NCBI GenBank assembly: GCA_000701625.1
Contig: JNJK01000012.1
Span: forward strand, 44,610-108,609
From: Lachnospiraceae bacterium MC2017
GTDB lineage: Bacteria > Bacillota > Clostridia > Lachnospirales > Lachnospiraceae
Reading direction: 5' to 3'
DNA length: 64,000 nucleotides
Under the pieces are notes generated by a model. It had not been told where the DNA came from. It saw only the letters and a list, made by a program, of their open reading frames with translations, and did not search any database. A program made the position numbers and the translations under genes. This document shows, piece by piece, positions 33,862-44,800 of the stretch (position 1 is the first letter of the stretch; each line of letters opens with the position of its first letter).

Positions 33862-35781
33862 TTAATTAAATTTATAGATCACTGCTCCGAAAGGAGGAAG
33901 TGTAAATCCGATAGAATAAGGCTGATTATCCCACTCCTGCTTCTTTGCCTTTATTTTCTTAGGGATGTGAACACCGATTCCTCCGTACTTTGTTTCATCC
34001 GAGTTAAGAACCAGTGAACATGTAGCAGCTTTCGGAAGTCCCATTCTGTAGTCGTCTCTCTGCACAGGTGTGAAATTAATTACAACTGCCAGATTATTTT
34101 TACCGGTAGAATCCATACGGATAAAGGAATAAAGACTCTTTTCCGTATCATCTGCATTGATCCACCTAAAGCCTCTGTCGTCATTATCAAGTTCCCAAAG
34201 TGCCGGATACTTCCTGTAGATCTTTAAGAGATCCTCTGTGTATCTCTGCATATTTGCATGTCCGGGCTCCTGAAGCAGGAACCAGTCGATCTCACGAGCC
34301 TCGCTCCACTCTCTTTCCTGTCCGAACTCCTGACCCATGAAGAGAAGTTTCTTTCCGCTGTGAGCCATCATAAATGCATATCCCGCACGGAGATTTGCAA
34401 ATTTCTCCTCACGGCTTCCGGGCATTTTATTGAACATAGAGCATTTCAGATGAACTACTTCGTCATGAGAAAGCACAAGAATATAATTCTCCGCATGATT
34501 ATAACTCATGGCAAAGGTCATCTTGTAATGATTGTCCTTACGGAAATATGGATCAAGCTTCATATAATCGCAAAAATCATGCATCCATCCCATATTCCAC
34601 TTAAAAGAGAATCCAAGACCGTCATTTTCCGGCTTGTCAGTTACCTGCGGCCATGCTGTTGATTCCTCGGCTATCATCATCGCACCATGGAATTTGCCAA
34701 GTACAACGGAATTTAAGTGCTTGAAAAATCCGATAGCCTCCAGATTCTTATTTCCGCCGTATTTATTTGCTACCCACTGTCCATCCTGCTTACCATAATC
34801 AAGGTACAGCATGGAAGCAACCGCATCTACTCTCAGTCCGTCGATATGGAACTCACTGAACCAGTAGATCGCATTAGCAATGAGGAAGTTGCAAACTTCA
34901 TTCTTCCCGTAATCAAAGATCTTTGTTCCCCAGTCAGGATGCTCACCCTTTCTCGGATCCGCATATTCAAAAAGAGCCTCTCCGTCAAAGTCAGCCAGAC
35001 CATGCTCATCTCTCGGGAAATGAGCCGGTACCCAGTCAAGGATTATTCCAATATTATTTTTATGTAGTGTATCTACCAGATATCTGAAATCGTCAGGATT
35101 ACCATAACGTGATGTAGGCGCATAGTAACCTGTTACCTGATATCCCCAGGATCCATCAAACGGATACTCTGCGATACCCATGAGTTCCACATGTGTGAAC
35201 TGCATCTTTTTCAGATATTTTACGAGTCTGTCCGCAAACTCGCGATAGCTGTAAAATCCATCATTCTCCGGATCCGGATGACGCATCCAGGAACCCATAT
35301 GTACCTCATAGATCGAGATCGGTATACGGTTTACGTCCTGCTTTTCTCTCTCTGCGATCCATTTAGCATCACTCCAGGCATAAGGCTTTCCATCTTTTCC
35401 TGAAATAAAGGTACATGAAGCATTACCCGGTCTTTCTTCCGCGTATGAAGCAAACGGGTCTGCCTTATATACTGTTCCTCCGTTCCCCTTTACAATAAAA
35501 AACTTATACAACTGTCCGGATACTACTCCGGGAATAAATACTTCCCATATGCCAAGTGGTTCCATACGCTTCATCGGTGAGGCTTCTGTATTCCAGCCGT
35601 TAAAGTCACCGACTACACTTACTGCCTTTGCGTGTGGTGCCCATACCGCAAAGTAAAAACCCTTTTTGCCATCTTCCTCAGAGTAATGTGCACCCAGCTT
35701 TTTATAAATCTCATAATGCACTCCCTGTCCAAACAGATACTGATCCTGCTCTGATATAAATACCTTTTCTGTGCCCCGCAT
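33862..35781 (-). CDS. glgB: 1,4-alpha-glucan branching enzyme
   Basis: This 639-residue GH13 enzyme introduces α-1,6 branches into glycogen. The N-terminal CBM48 module has FAVWAPHAKAVSVVGDFNGWN. The catalytic barrel shows VELMGIAEYPFDGSWGYQVTGYYAPTSRYG, DWVPAHFP, the nucleophile in GLRVDAVASMLYLDYG, the acid/base Glu in IAEESTAWP and LSHDEVVH. The C-terminal β-domain follows. The length is normal for the short clostridial form. A GGGAG stretch precedes the ATG. No other glg gene is near; the gene upstream, 33 bp away, is an unrelated AAA-like protein. Confidence 0.96.
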   Translation of the reverse strand: MRGTEKVFISEQDQYLFGQGVHYEIYKKLGAHYSEEDGKKGFYFAVWAPHAKAVSVVGDFNGWNTEASPMKRMEPLGIWEVFIPGVVSGQLYKFFIVKGNGGTVYKADPFASYAEERPGNASCTFISGKDGKPYAWSDAKWIAEREKQDVNRIPISIYEVHMGSWMRHPDPENDGFYSYREFADRLVKYLKKMQFTHVELMGIAEYPFDGSWGYQVTGYYAPTSRYGNPDDFRYLVDTLHKNNIGIILDWVPAHFPRDEHGLADFDGEALFEYADPRKGEHPDWGTKIFDYGKNEVCNFLIANAIYWFSEFHIDGLRVDAVASMLYLDYGKQDGQWVANKYGGNKNLEAIGFFKHLNSVVLGKFHGAMMIAEESTAWPQVTDKPENDGLGFSFKWNMGWMHDFCDYMKLDPYFRKDNHYKMTFAMSYNHAENYILVLSHDEVVHLKCSMFNKMPGSREEKFANLRAGYAFMMAHSGKKLLFMGQEFGQEREWSEAREIDWFLLQEPGHANMQRYTEDLLKIYRKYPALWELDNDDRGFRWINADDTEKSLYSFIRMDSTGKNNLAVVINFTPVQRDDYRMGLPKAATCSLVLNSDETKYGGIGVHIPKKIKAKKQEWDNQPYSIGFTLPPFGAVIYKFN

Positions 35782-35813
35782 TCCTTATGCTCCCTTTCAA
35801 TAATCCTATATCC

Positions 35814-38534
35814 TCAGCCTCTTGCGAAATCTTTTTCGCGTAATACGATCAGATCATTGTCATCGTATCTCTTTCCAACGATCAGATCTATGAAATGCTG
35901 TGGTGTCCTGCGATCTGCATGGCGTATCGCCTGATCGACGATCTCCTCAACCTCATCTACTGTGACAAAATGATCTGCTGTCTGCATCTCATCAATTCTG
36001 GTGTACAGTGCAAGTACACCCATATCATCAATAGTATATTCTTTTCCTCTGGCATATTCTCTGCCATGGAATACCAGATCGTCGTTTGTATAAGTCGGAA
36101 TATCGATCTTCTGATTAAAGATCCCTTCAAACCAGCCAAAGTTTTTCTCCATCCTTCTGGCTGCCATATTATTTTCTTCAAGAATAACGATAGCCTGTGC
36201 TTCAGGATCTTCAAGATATTTTTTGAGATCCAGAAGTGTCGAATCCTCAAGATCTCCTGCATGAGCGATCACAAGGATACCACCGTTAAGCGCATTAAGA
36301 CTCTTCTCTACATTCTTTGTATTGAACTTATTTGCATCAATACATGCTATCTTCCCTTCAAAAGAATCGTCCTTTGCCTGCCATCCTCTGGCAAGTGCCT
36401 GCGCAAGCTTTACACGGATGGACTGTTCATTACCGGTAATGACAACATTGCCTGTATTTCCCTGCATTGCCATTCCATCCACAGTTTCACGGATTTCTTC
36501 CGGAAGTCCGTGCGCCGACAGAAATTCTGCGAAGATTTCCTTCTCATCTTCGTTAAAACCTTCTGCCTCTATGGCACTCGGAGCAATATACTTTTTAGAA
36601 TGTCCTATACGGATCTCAGGTGTAATGACCGAACGTCTCGGAACATAATCCTCATCCTCGTCCTCGTCTTCGTCATCATCAGCTGCGATCTCTGCAGCAG
36701 GAAGATCCTCTTCTTCCTCAGCCACAGGTTCCTCATTTTCCTCAGCGTCTTCCTGATCAGGATAGATTTCTTCATCATCTTCATCATCACCTGTATCAGT
36801 AAAACGTCTGTATATTATATTATTAGGCTTACTCTCCTGAACCTCTTCCTGCTCCGGCTCAGTTTCTTCTTCCTCTGTTTCTTCTTCATCAACACCGGCA
36901 AATACACCGCCTGTTGTTACAGAAATCTTTCCTGTGAGCACACCAGAGAGATCTGTAGTCTCTTCCAGTGTCTCCATTTTCATTTCTGCAGTCTCAGTCT
37001 CGCTCTCACTCTCAGCAGCTTCTTCAGCCGGCTCAGGAGAAAGCTCTGTCATTCCGGTATCTGATAATACAGGTTCTTCTTGTACTTCCTCTGGAATTTC
37101 CGGTATGGGCGCAGTAGTCACACCCGGAATCACACCAACGAGCTCACTTACGATGTCATTGGTCTGCTCCAGTGACTTGATCTTTGCTCTGGCTATGCGT
37201 GCCTTTTCATGCTGTTCCGCATTACGGTTCCATGCTTCCATGATACCGTCAAGATCGATCCGTCCGGTCTCATCAGAAACATAATCCGCATCTGCTCCAA
37301 GTCCGTTTTCCGGCTCCTTTTCAGGAACTTCTGGCGCTGCAGATACACTTTCTGCATCAGCTGCATCAACTGTTTCTGCGGTTTCAGTAGCCTCTTCCTC
37401 TTCACTGATCGCTTCTGCAGTATCAGTAATCTCTTTTTTAGATATTTCTTTCGGAGCCCTGTTTATATCATAAAGCGGAAGTACTTCCTCCTCCGCCGAT
37501 GCAGCATTTTCCTCAGGAATCTCTTCTTCTCCGGTAATGGAGATATTTATATGCTCATTTGCAGACTCTACAGGCATGGCAGGCTCGATTGGCATCTCGA
37601 CCTCTCTGAGCTGAACCCCCGTCTTTGCTGCAAATTCTGCCATATTCTTTTTAAGCTCGGCCTGGAGATTCATAGTGCTATACTTATCCAGATTAACAGG
37701 ATGTATCTTTATATCCTCTGCCCTGAGCTGAGCTTCTATTTCTTTCTGAGGGATTTTCTTTGTAGGCTGATTGGAAGCCTCTACCTTTTTGATCTCTATC
37801 GGTATTTCTTCCTTAGGCACCTCAGGCGCCTCCTTCACAGGCTCCTCTACCGGTACTTCCTCAGGATAGGATTCTTCTTCCTCTGCCTCTTCGTATTTAA
37901 GATATGCCGCATTCCGTCTTAAATCGTTTCTATGGTCATACCGCTTCTGCTGTTCGGGCGTAAGCGGTGTATGAAGCATCTTGAGCTCCATTGCCTTTGT
38001 GACAAACGAACCGTGCCCAAACCAGACGATCATCTCATCACATTCAGCTACACACTGAGATTCCTGACCGTCCTCATGATACAGTTTTGCAAGCTCATAT
38101 GCCCATTTTTCCTGATAGTCCAGGCTCTTAAGTTTCTTTAAGACTTCTATGCGTTCATCTATGCCGACACCCTGTGACTCATACAGCTTATACTGAAGTA
38201 CATACATACCTGAGTCACCGTTTGCGATCTGCATAAATTCTTTCAGATAATGAACGGCTTCTGTGATCCTGTTTGTCTTTATCGCAAGCTCACAGAGCGC
38301 ATAAACCACGGAACGAGCCCCCGGATAACGGTTATACGCAAGCAAAAGCACGTCACGTGCTTCATCATATTTTCGATTTACTTTATAAATCTCACTGACC
38401 ATACAGAGCGTCTGAATGCTTCGAACCCTTCTCCAGTCGATCGTATTAGCGATTTGTAAGGCCTCGAAAAACTCCCCATTTTCGATCAGCGATTTTATCT
38501 GTGCGATTCGCACCTTATATTCGTAGCGATCCAA
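35814..38534 (-). CDS. TPR / acidic linker / degenerate AAA+ domain protein
   Basis: This 906-residue protein has three parts. Residues 1-200 are helical repeats of the TPR kind (FEALQIANTIDWRRVRSIQT, YDEARDVLLLAYNRYPGARS). Residues of about 210-650 are extremely acidic and low complexity. Residues of about 660-906 resemble a CbbX-type AAA+ module (PSAIEAEGFNEDEKEIFAEF, then a β-strand VVITGNEQSIRVKLAQALARG). The Walker A lysine/threonine signature is missing (GNEQSIRVK) and the Walker B region LVIAHAGDLED lacks the DE pair, so ATPase activity is doubtful. The start is TTG at 38534 behind GGTGGAG. The function is unknown; a scaffold is possible. Confidence 0.75.
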   Translation of the reverse strand: MDRYEYKVRIAQIKSLIENGEFFEALQIANTIDWRRVRSIQTLCMVSEIYKVNRKYDEARDVLLLAYNRYPGARSVVYALCELAIKTNRITEAVHYLKEFMQIANGDSGMYVLQYKLYESQGVGIDERIEVLKKLKSLDYQEKWAYELAKLYHEDGQESQCVAECDEMIVWFGHGSFVTKAMELKMLHTPLTPEQQKRYDHRNDLRRNAAYLKYEEAEEEESYPEEVPVEEPVKEAPEVPKEEIPIEIKKVEASNQPTKKIPQKEIEAQLRAEDIKIHPVNLDKYSTMNLQAELKKNMAEFAAKTGVQLREVEMPIEPAMPVESANEHINISITGEEEIPEENAASAEEEVLPLYDINRAPKEISKKEITDTAEAISEEEEATETAETVDAADAESVSAAPEVPEKEPENGLGADADYVSDETGRIDLDGIMEAWNRNAEQHEKARIARAKIKSLEQTNDIVSELVGVIPGVTTAPIPEIPEEVQEEPVLSDTGMTELSPEPAEEAAESESETETAEMKMETLEETTDLSGVLTGKISVTTGGVFAGVDEEETEEEETEPEQEEVQESKPNNIIYRRFTDTGDDEDDEEIYPDQEDAEENEEPVAEEEEDLPAAEIAADDDEDEDEDEDYVPRRSVITPEIRIGHSKKYIAPSAIEAEGFNEDEKEIFAEFLSAHGLPEEIRETVDGMAMQGNTGNVVITGNEQSIRVKLAQALARGWQAKDDSFEGKIACIDANKFNTKNVEKSLNALNGGILVIAHAGDLEDSTLLDLKKYLEDPEAQAIVILEENNMAARRMEKNFGWFEGIFNQKIDIPTYTNDDLVFHGREYARGKEYTIDDMGVLALYTRIDEMQTADHFVTVDEVEEIVDQAIRHADRRTPQHFIDLIVGKRYDDNDLIVLREKDFARG

Positions 38535-38625
38535 TTTGCTCCACCTCAATGAAAATCACTTTACGTGAACATACTTGTAGTAAATTTTAACACAGCGCAG
38601 TAACACTGTCAAAATCCATATACTG

Positions 38626-38654
38626 AAAAAAGCCGCATAAATTGCGGCTTTTTT
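38626..38654. terminator. Terminator between signalling operon and TPR/AAA gene
   Basis: A perfect 12-bp stem AAAAAAGCCGCA / TGCGGCTTTTTT with a five-base loop, suitable for the minus-strand operon. Confidence 0.92.
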
Positions 38655-38699
38655 CAAATCAACGTCATTTAATGACACCTGCTATATATATATCTGTCC

Positions 38700-41075
38700 T
38701 CACCATCTTCTTTTTTCACATCGTATGTCTGTAAGTGCTATCTGATCTCCTGTAAGCGCTGCATAGATTTCCCTATGGCCATCTCTGATGATCGTAGTGT
38801 TATTCACTAAAATCCCCATATTTTCTGCATGCAGGATAACCTTATCAGATTTAACTTCAAAGTCCACCTTATACTCGGCTCCGGCGCTATTCGCTTTTTT
38901 CCATTCTTCCCACCCAGTAAATGACGAAAGCTTTTTCATCGAAAATCTGTTTTCAGCATGTTCATCTTTATTTTCATTTTCGCCATTAAGTTTTATTAAT
39001 GCGTATTCATGATACCCTATGCCGCCGACTTTTTTATCCTCAGAATAGAAAAGCACTACATACGGACAGTTCCATATAAAACTTGCCGAAGGAAGACTCT
39101 CGACATGAAAGGCCAGTTGAAGTCCATTATTAACAAGAATCCCCTTTGTATGCGCAGAACGGAAGGAGTCCACCTGAATATTCTTTACATCAGATTCCAG
39201 CCTGTCAATATAGCTTACATCACTTGCTATCCGCCTTACGTCATTCTTTTTCAGCTTTTCGTCAAAGCTCCTGATAGAAATATTTCTGATCTTACAGTTT
39301 TCTCCCGTGATGCCTATATAGGCCCACTTTGATCTGTCCGGCAAAGCAACTATCACATCTACGATACGTCTGAAACTCTTCATCGTGATCTTCAGATGAT
39401 CATCTAATCTCGATGCTGTGATCTCATACATATCTTCCCTTTCAGTCCCCTTTACCGAATCAGTTCCCTCACTTGCCTCCATGTTTCTGGCAGATGTACA
39501 TACATAATGTCCATCAAACCATATCTCACCGTATTCAAGATATTTATACGCACTTATCGCCCTGGCATTTTTATGTGCACACCTGTCAAAGGAGTCAAAT
39601 AATACTATCGAAGGCGCACTGAAATCTTCATGCTTTTCTTTATCGGGAAAACACTGGAAGTTTATCCGTGTAATATTCTCCATTACACGGATACCGCGCG
39701 AAATACTGTCTCTGTACTCCCTGCAGTTGAGCTCGGTTTCCATATTTTCCTCATATTTTTCAGCATGATCCCTTTCTTCTTCATCTATTATCCGAACCAT
39801 TATGTCCGAAAAGGCCGGATCAAATCTACTACCCGACTCCTGCACAAATTCTTCTCTGATAAGCTGCTGCGGGAGCATCTCGCCACTGTTTTTTCTCCCG
39901 GTCATGGAATCATACGCGCCCGCGACCTTGACGATCCTGGCTATTTCAGGTATTTCTTCTCCTTCTAATCCATCCGGGTAACCGGTTCCGTCATAGTTTT
40001 CACTTCCGTAACGAGCGGCAGCCTTTATATTCGGAAAATCCCTGATCGGAGATAGTATTTCCTCCGCAATGATCGGCTTTTTCTTTATAAACTTCTCTTC
40101 CTCTTCCGAAAGGTCATCATTCTTCATAAGGACACTGTCCGGAACCCCAAACACACCTATTTCGTGAAGTAATGCCGCATAATATACATCATCGCAGATT
40201 TCTTCATTTTTTCCGCTCATCTGCGCTATCTTCTTTGATAATCCGGCTACCCGTTTGGAATGCCCCTGTAAAAACGGATCTTTCTTCTCAATTGCAGCTA
40301 CCATCGCCATCAGTACCTGCTCTAACAGCCGCTTCATGCTCTGCTTCTCTTCCTGAAGTATTTCCATCTCCTTACGATGGGCTTTAACAGCCATTTCATT
40401 TATATCAATATACGTAAAGAAATACAAAGAAATGGACACCATTACCATCGCTATATTAACAAGAGAAAGCCCATACGCAAAAATTTGCACTATCGCAGCT
40501 AAGATCGGTACAAAGATATACAGCACAAAAGAAATGTATATTCTCTTTGAAAATTGCTTTTTATACTGTTGTATTACAGAAAACTGAACAAGCGGGCCGA
40601 TCACGGGTACAATATAACACAGCAGAAAAAGGGGACCTCTGTGATAATGGTTTGCCTCATCTATATAAAAATACCAGCCTGTAAACTGACTTACCACGAC
40701 CATGACCATCTCAACGATCGATGCAATACCAACCGTCATCAGCCTCTTTATCGTCAGCTCAGTTGTCCCCTCCTTTTGAACGAGATCTGTTATGTAGAGA
40801 TTAAAACCAAACACCACCCAGGCTGTCAAAAAGAACACCATAAAGTTACTGAGCCGGACCATTACATAAGCTTTTTTCCCCGCTGCCCCCGCATAAATAT
40901 ATGCAAGTCTGTCAAAGAAAAGGAGAAATGCCGCAACAATCTCCATCAGAAAGAGAATCCACTTTCGCCTCCTCTGCATATATTTTGTAAAAAGCAGCAG
41001 GATAGCCATTAGCATGCATGTGGTGCTCAGTGCAAGCATTATATCCAGCTGATAGGTCCGTATCAGTTCATACAT
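38700..41075 (-). CDS. Seven-helix sensor with degenerate HD-GYP domain
   Basis: This 791-residue protein has about seven N-terminal membrane helices (residues 10-235, a histidine-kinase-type 7TM sensor), then a HD-GYP-like domain at about 255-430. A C-terminal region of about 350 residues is β-rich and unrecognised. The HD-GYP metal ligands are eroded: HDIGK is HEIGV (304-308), the following His is Lys in KKPIIAEEI, and HHExxDGxGYP is GSENYDGTGYP. Cyclic-di-GMP hydrolysis is therefore unlikely, and it may be a receptor. It is the last gene of the operon and follows the receiver protein by 27 bp. Confidence 0.83.
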   Translation of the reverse strand: MYELIRTYQLDIMLALSTTCMLMAILLLFTKYMQRRRKWILFLMEIVAAFLLFFDRLAYIYAGAAGKKAYVMVRLSNFMVFFLTAWVVFGFNLYITDLVQKEGTTELTIKRLMTVGIASIVEMVMVVVSQFTGWYFYIDEANHYHRGPLFLLCYIVPVIGPLVQFSVIQQYKKQFSKRIYISFVLYIFVPILAAIVQIFAYGLSLVNIAMVMVSISLYFFTYIDINEMAVKAHRKEMEILQEEKQSMKRLLEQVLMAMVAAIEKKDPFLQGHSKRVAGLSKKIAQMSGKNEEICDDVYYAALLHEIGVFGVPDSVLMKNDDLSEEEEKFIKKKPIIAEEILSPIRDFPNIKAAARYGSENYDGTGYPDGLEGEEIPEIARIVKVAGAYDSMTGRKNSGEMLPQQLIREEFVQESGSRFDPAFSDIMVRIIDEEERDHAEKYEENMETELNCREYRDSISRGIRVMENITRINFQCFPDKEKHEDFSAPSIVLFDSFDRCAHKNARAISAYKYLEYGEIWFDGHYVCTSARNMEASEGTDSVKGTEREDMYEITASRLDDHLKITMKSFRRIVDVIVALPDRSKWAYIGITGENCKIRNISIRSFDEKLKKNDVRRIASDVSYIDRLESDVKNIQVDSFRSAHTKGILVNNGLQLAFHVESLPSASFIWNCPYVVLFYSEDKKVGGIGYHEYALIKLNGENENKDEHAENRFSMKKLSSFTGWEEWKKANSAGAEYKVDFEVKSDKVILHAENMGILVNNTTIIRDGHREIYAALTGDQIALTDIRCEKRRW

Positions 41076-41102
41076 TATCCCAAAGCTCCCCTATAAATCA
41101 TC

Positions 41103-41870
41103 TCACATCCGGTTCTTATGCAACATAAAATACTCATTAAGCTTTTCCAGCAATTCTTCCCTGGATATATTTTTCAAAAAATACCCCTCCGGCTTAAGTG
41201 ATACAACTTCCATTACACTTTCCTTATCACTCTTTCCCGTAAGGAACATTACCGGTATATCTTTTGTCTCTTCATCACTCCTAAGCATCTCCAGCACTTT
41301 AGGGCCGCTGGTCACAGGCATTTCATGATCTAAGAGGATCAGATCCACTTTATTCTTTCCGAGAAATTTTAATGCCTGCAATCCGGAACCGACCATCGAC
41401 ACCTTATAGGTATCCTTTAACCACTGTCTGATAAGCGACAAAAACTGCGGATCATCATCAACTACAAGGATGCTCTTCTTAAATTCTCCTGAATCACGTT
41501 TGCTGAAATAATCTGTAATGGTCTTTGTAAAATTATTATTATCAACAGGACGTGCAAATGCCTTATAGACGATCTCTCTCGGGATATGATCACACACAAA
41601 ATCTATGTCTATCTGCTCTCCTATAAGAATGATCTGTCCATTTTTTTCCTCCATGATATCCGTCAGGAAATGAAGGACTTTTTCTTTGGAACGGATTTCC
41701 ATATCCATATACAGTACCAGGAGAGATGCCTCATCCCAGCGCGCATTGATATCATCCACCGTACAGGGGATAAATTCGCAATCTACCCCCGCTTCCTGAA
41801 CCTTTCCGATCAGCACACGTACTATGTATGATTCTTTCTCCCCTGTAAAGATTATCCGATTATTAGCCAT
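41103..41870 (-). CDS. Dual-receiver response regulator without output domain
   Basis: This 255-residue cytoplasmic protein has a C-terminal canonical receiver: VVDDDP at 137-141 and phospho-Asp181 in LILLDHEMP, with FLTGK after it. Residues 1-120 look like a second, degenerate receiver fold (IIFTGEKESYIVRVLIGKV, VLYMDMEI). No DNA-binding or enzymatic output is present, so it likely relays phosphate or binds a partner. It sits 20 bp after the hybrid kinase, whose Hpt domain is the natural phosphodonor. Confidence 0.87.
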   Translation of the reverse strand: MANNRIIFTGEKESYIVRVLIGKVQEAGVDCEFIPCTVDDINARWDEASLLVLYMDMEIRSKEKVLHFLTDIMEEKNGQIILIGEQIDIDFVCDHIPREIVYKAFARPVDNNNFTKTITDYFSKRDSGEFKKSILVVDDDPQFLSLIRQWLKDTYKVSMVGSGLQALKFLGKNKVDLILLDHEMPVTSGPKVLEMLRSDEETKDIPVMFLTGKSDKESVMEVVSLKPEGYFLKNISREELLEKLNEYFMLHKNRM

Positions 41871-41889
41871 TTATATCTCCCTTCAACGA

Positions 41890-44800
41890 TCACCGGCTGA
41901 TCAGTTTTTCCATGCCATCCCAATCATATACTTTCATAAGTTTTCTAAGTTGTTCTATCTTCGAAGCGTGAGCCTCAGGAAGCCGGTATTTACTTAGATC
42001 ATTAACTATTGTTTCCACTGCGTCATAATCCATCTGCGGTATCACATCCGAAAGCGCTTCAAATGCATCCTTCAGTTCATCATCAGGGATCATCTCCTTA
42101 TCACCGTCATCAGTTTCTCTATCGATCAGCCTGAGTTTTTCCTTAAACTCAAGATAGTCTGCAATAAAATGACCGGTATTTTCGTTTATAAAATCCATAT
42201 CGTTGTGATTTCCGGCATTTTCCAGTTCTAAAGCAAACTTCGACAGATCCAACGCACCTATAATGCGGGCAGAGCTCTTAAGCGAGTGAACCTTTATCGT
42301 AAATAATCTGATATTACCGCTCTCATACGCATCCGTAATAACCTTTGCATTATCGTCGATAGTATCAAAGAAAAGCTTCAAGGCCATTATATAGTTTGTT
42401 ATTCCGCCGGAATTATTCACGCCATCTTCTGCAGAGATACCATCTATACTCTTTACCCAGCTCATATCCTCCGGCAGTTCTTCCGGCTCCTGCGCTTCAT
42501 CCTCCTCAATAGTTTTTTGTATCAAATCTGCCGGAATATGCTGGAATATCGTTCTTTCAAGAACCTCACAGTCAACCGGTTTTGACAGATAACCATTAAA
42601 GCCCTTTTCTTTATAAAAAGCTTCTCCCGCAGTATCATTTGCCGTAAGCGCATATACCGGCAGCTCCGGTGCTATTTTTCTGATCTCTGAAAGAGTTTCT
42701 ATACCATCCATTCCGGGCATCATATGATCCAGAAGCACCACATTAAACTGTGTCTCCTTTATTTTTTCCAATGCCTCTTCTCCGCTCATCGCGGTAGTTA
42801 CAAAGATCTTTGTTGCTTTCAGAAGACCCTTCATAACGTTCAGGTTCATAGGATTATCATCTACTACAAGGACATCTGCATCAGGTGCGATAAATTTAGG
42901 CACATACGGTCCCTTCGCAGTCACATTATCATGTTCGATAAATACACCGATCGGTGCAGGGTCTTCTATCCGCTGGTCTAAAGTCAGTATAAACTCAGAC
43001 CCTTCGCCATAAACGCTTTCACACCAGAGCTTTCCTCCCATAAGTTCCGCAAATCTCCTGGAAATATCCAGCCCCAGTCCCGTACCCTGAATAGAACTGT
43101 TCTTTTCCTCATCCAGTCTCTCATATGCCATGAAGAGCTTCTCCATGTCTTCTTCACGTACACCGATTCCTGTATCTTTTACAGAAAAACGTACAGAACA
43201 AACATTATCTACTCTCTCTTCCATGGAAACCAGCAAGGCAAATCCGCCCTTATCCGTATACTTTACGGCATTTGTCAGCAGATTCAGCAGTATCTGCTTT
43301 ATCTTACCCGCATCACCGATCAGGGTTTTCGGCATCAGCTCATCCACTACCACATCAAAAACAAGTTCTTTTTCTGTGCTGCGCACACGGACCATCGAGA
43401 TGATCTGTCGGAGCATTTCCTGAACATCATACGTCTGCTCGACTATATTCATCTTTCCTGATTCGATCTTTGATATATCAAGCAGATCATTAACCAGTCC
43501 CAGAAGTGACTCCGATGCATTCCTTATATCCAATGCATAATTGATCATTGATATAAAATATCCCTTTGGTACACCGGACGCATCTTCTCTCATGATCATC
43601 TCATTCATACCCATTATCGTATTAATAGGCGTTCTTATTTCATGAGACATATTTGCGAGAAATCTGGACTTTGCCATATTCGCTCTCTCAGCTTCGTCAC
43701 GCGCCTGTATCAGCTCGTAGTACTGTCTCCGTATGACCGTGGATTTCATAACACGCCACACGATAAATCCTGCAAAAAGTGCTATAAGAGCCAGCAGCAT
43801 AACATGAACTATAGGAAGTTCCATTAACCTCGGATTCTTTCTAACGGAAAATGTCTCATCCTGCATGACTTCTTTTGTATTCTTATCAAGAACCTGAACA
43901 TGCAGTGTATAATCACCATACGCCAGTCCCGTGTATTCGAGAGCCGTCAGTTCACTTCTCGGTACTTCGATACCATCATCGGCCACACCATCCAAAAATA
44001 CCCTTATGATCGGATTTACCAGCGTATAGTCCATAACCGATGCCGTGATCTTTATTCTCTCTCCTGTAACGGGCAGCACATATTTTCCCGTTTCAGAAGG
44101 AAGTATCTTCTGCTCTCCGCAATATATAGAATTAACCGCTATCTTTACCTTGTCACTCTCTTCAAAATAATTCTCTAAATTAAGCTTACATACTCCATTC
44201 CGACACGGAATATACAGATTATCTTTTTCATCCTGATAGCTATATGCATTTCCGGTCGGAATGAACGGAAGACCGTTATCCATCGTATACAGATCAAATT
44301 CACCAACACTGTTTTTCAGCATTTCTTCAGCATTTATCCTGTATACGCCTTGCGATGAAATGATCCAGGCATGATCTCCCTCGAAATACATATCGTAATT
44401 ATTATTGTATGGAAAAGAGGTAACATTATATATATGCCCACCTCTCATATACTCAATAGAATTTGATGTGATAATCCACTGTACCCGTCTTTTATCATCC
44501 TTAACTATCTTTATGATCACATCACTGGTAAGACCTTCATCTCTGCCGATCCGTTCTATTTCATGATCCTTTATCACATATATACCATCACCATCTGTTC
44601 CGGCATATATCTCACCCTTTTCACCTTCTCCGATAGTTAAAACAACGGTATTTTTGATATTCTGCTCCGCCCCGATCACTCTTATGATCTTCTTGTTTTT
44701 TATAACTACTACACCTTTATTTGTGCCAACTAACACTTTTCCCTGTCTGTCGATATAGATACACCTTATCTGATTATCAGGCATACCCTCATCCGTGGTG

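Noticed and set aside
35895..37064. 389-codon plus-strand ORF opposite the acidic TPR/AAA protein
   Set aside because: It is the complement of Glu/Asp-rich codons, giving Phe/Leu/Ile/Ser-rich nonsense. The minus-strand gene has clear domain content.
37209..37922. 237-codon plus-strand ORF in the acidic-linker region
   Set aside because: Antisense shadow of low-complexity acidic codons.
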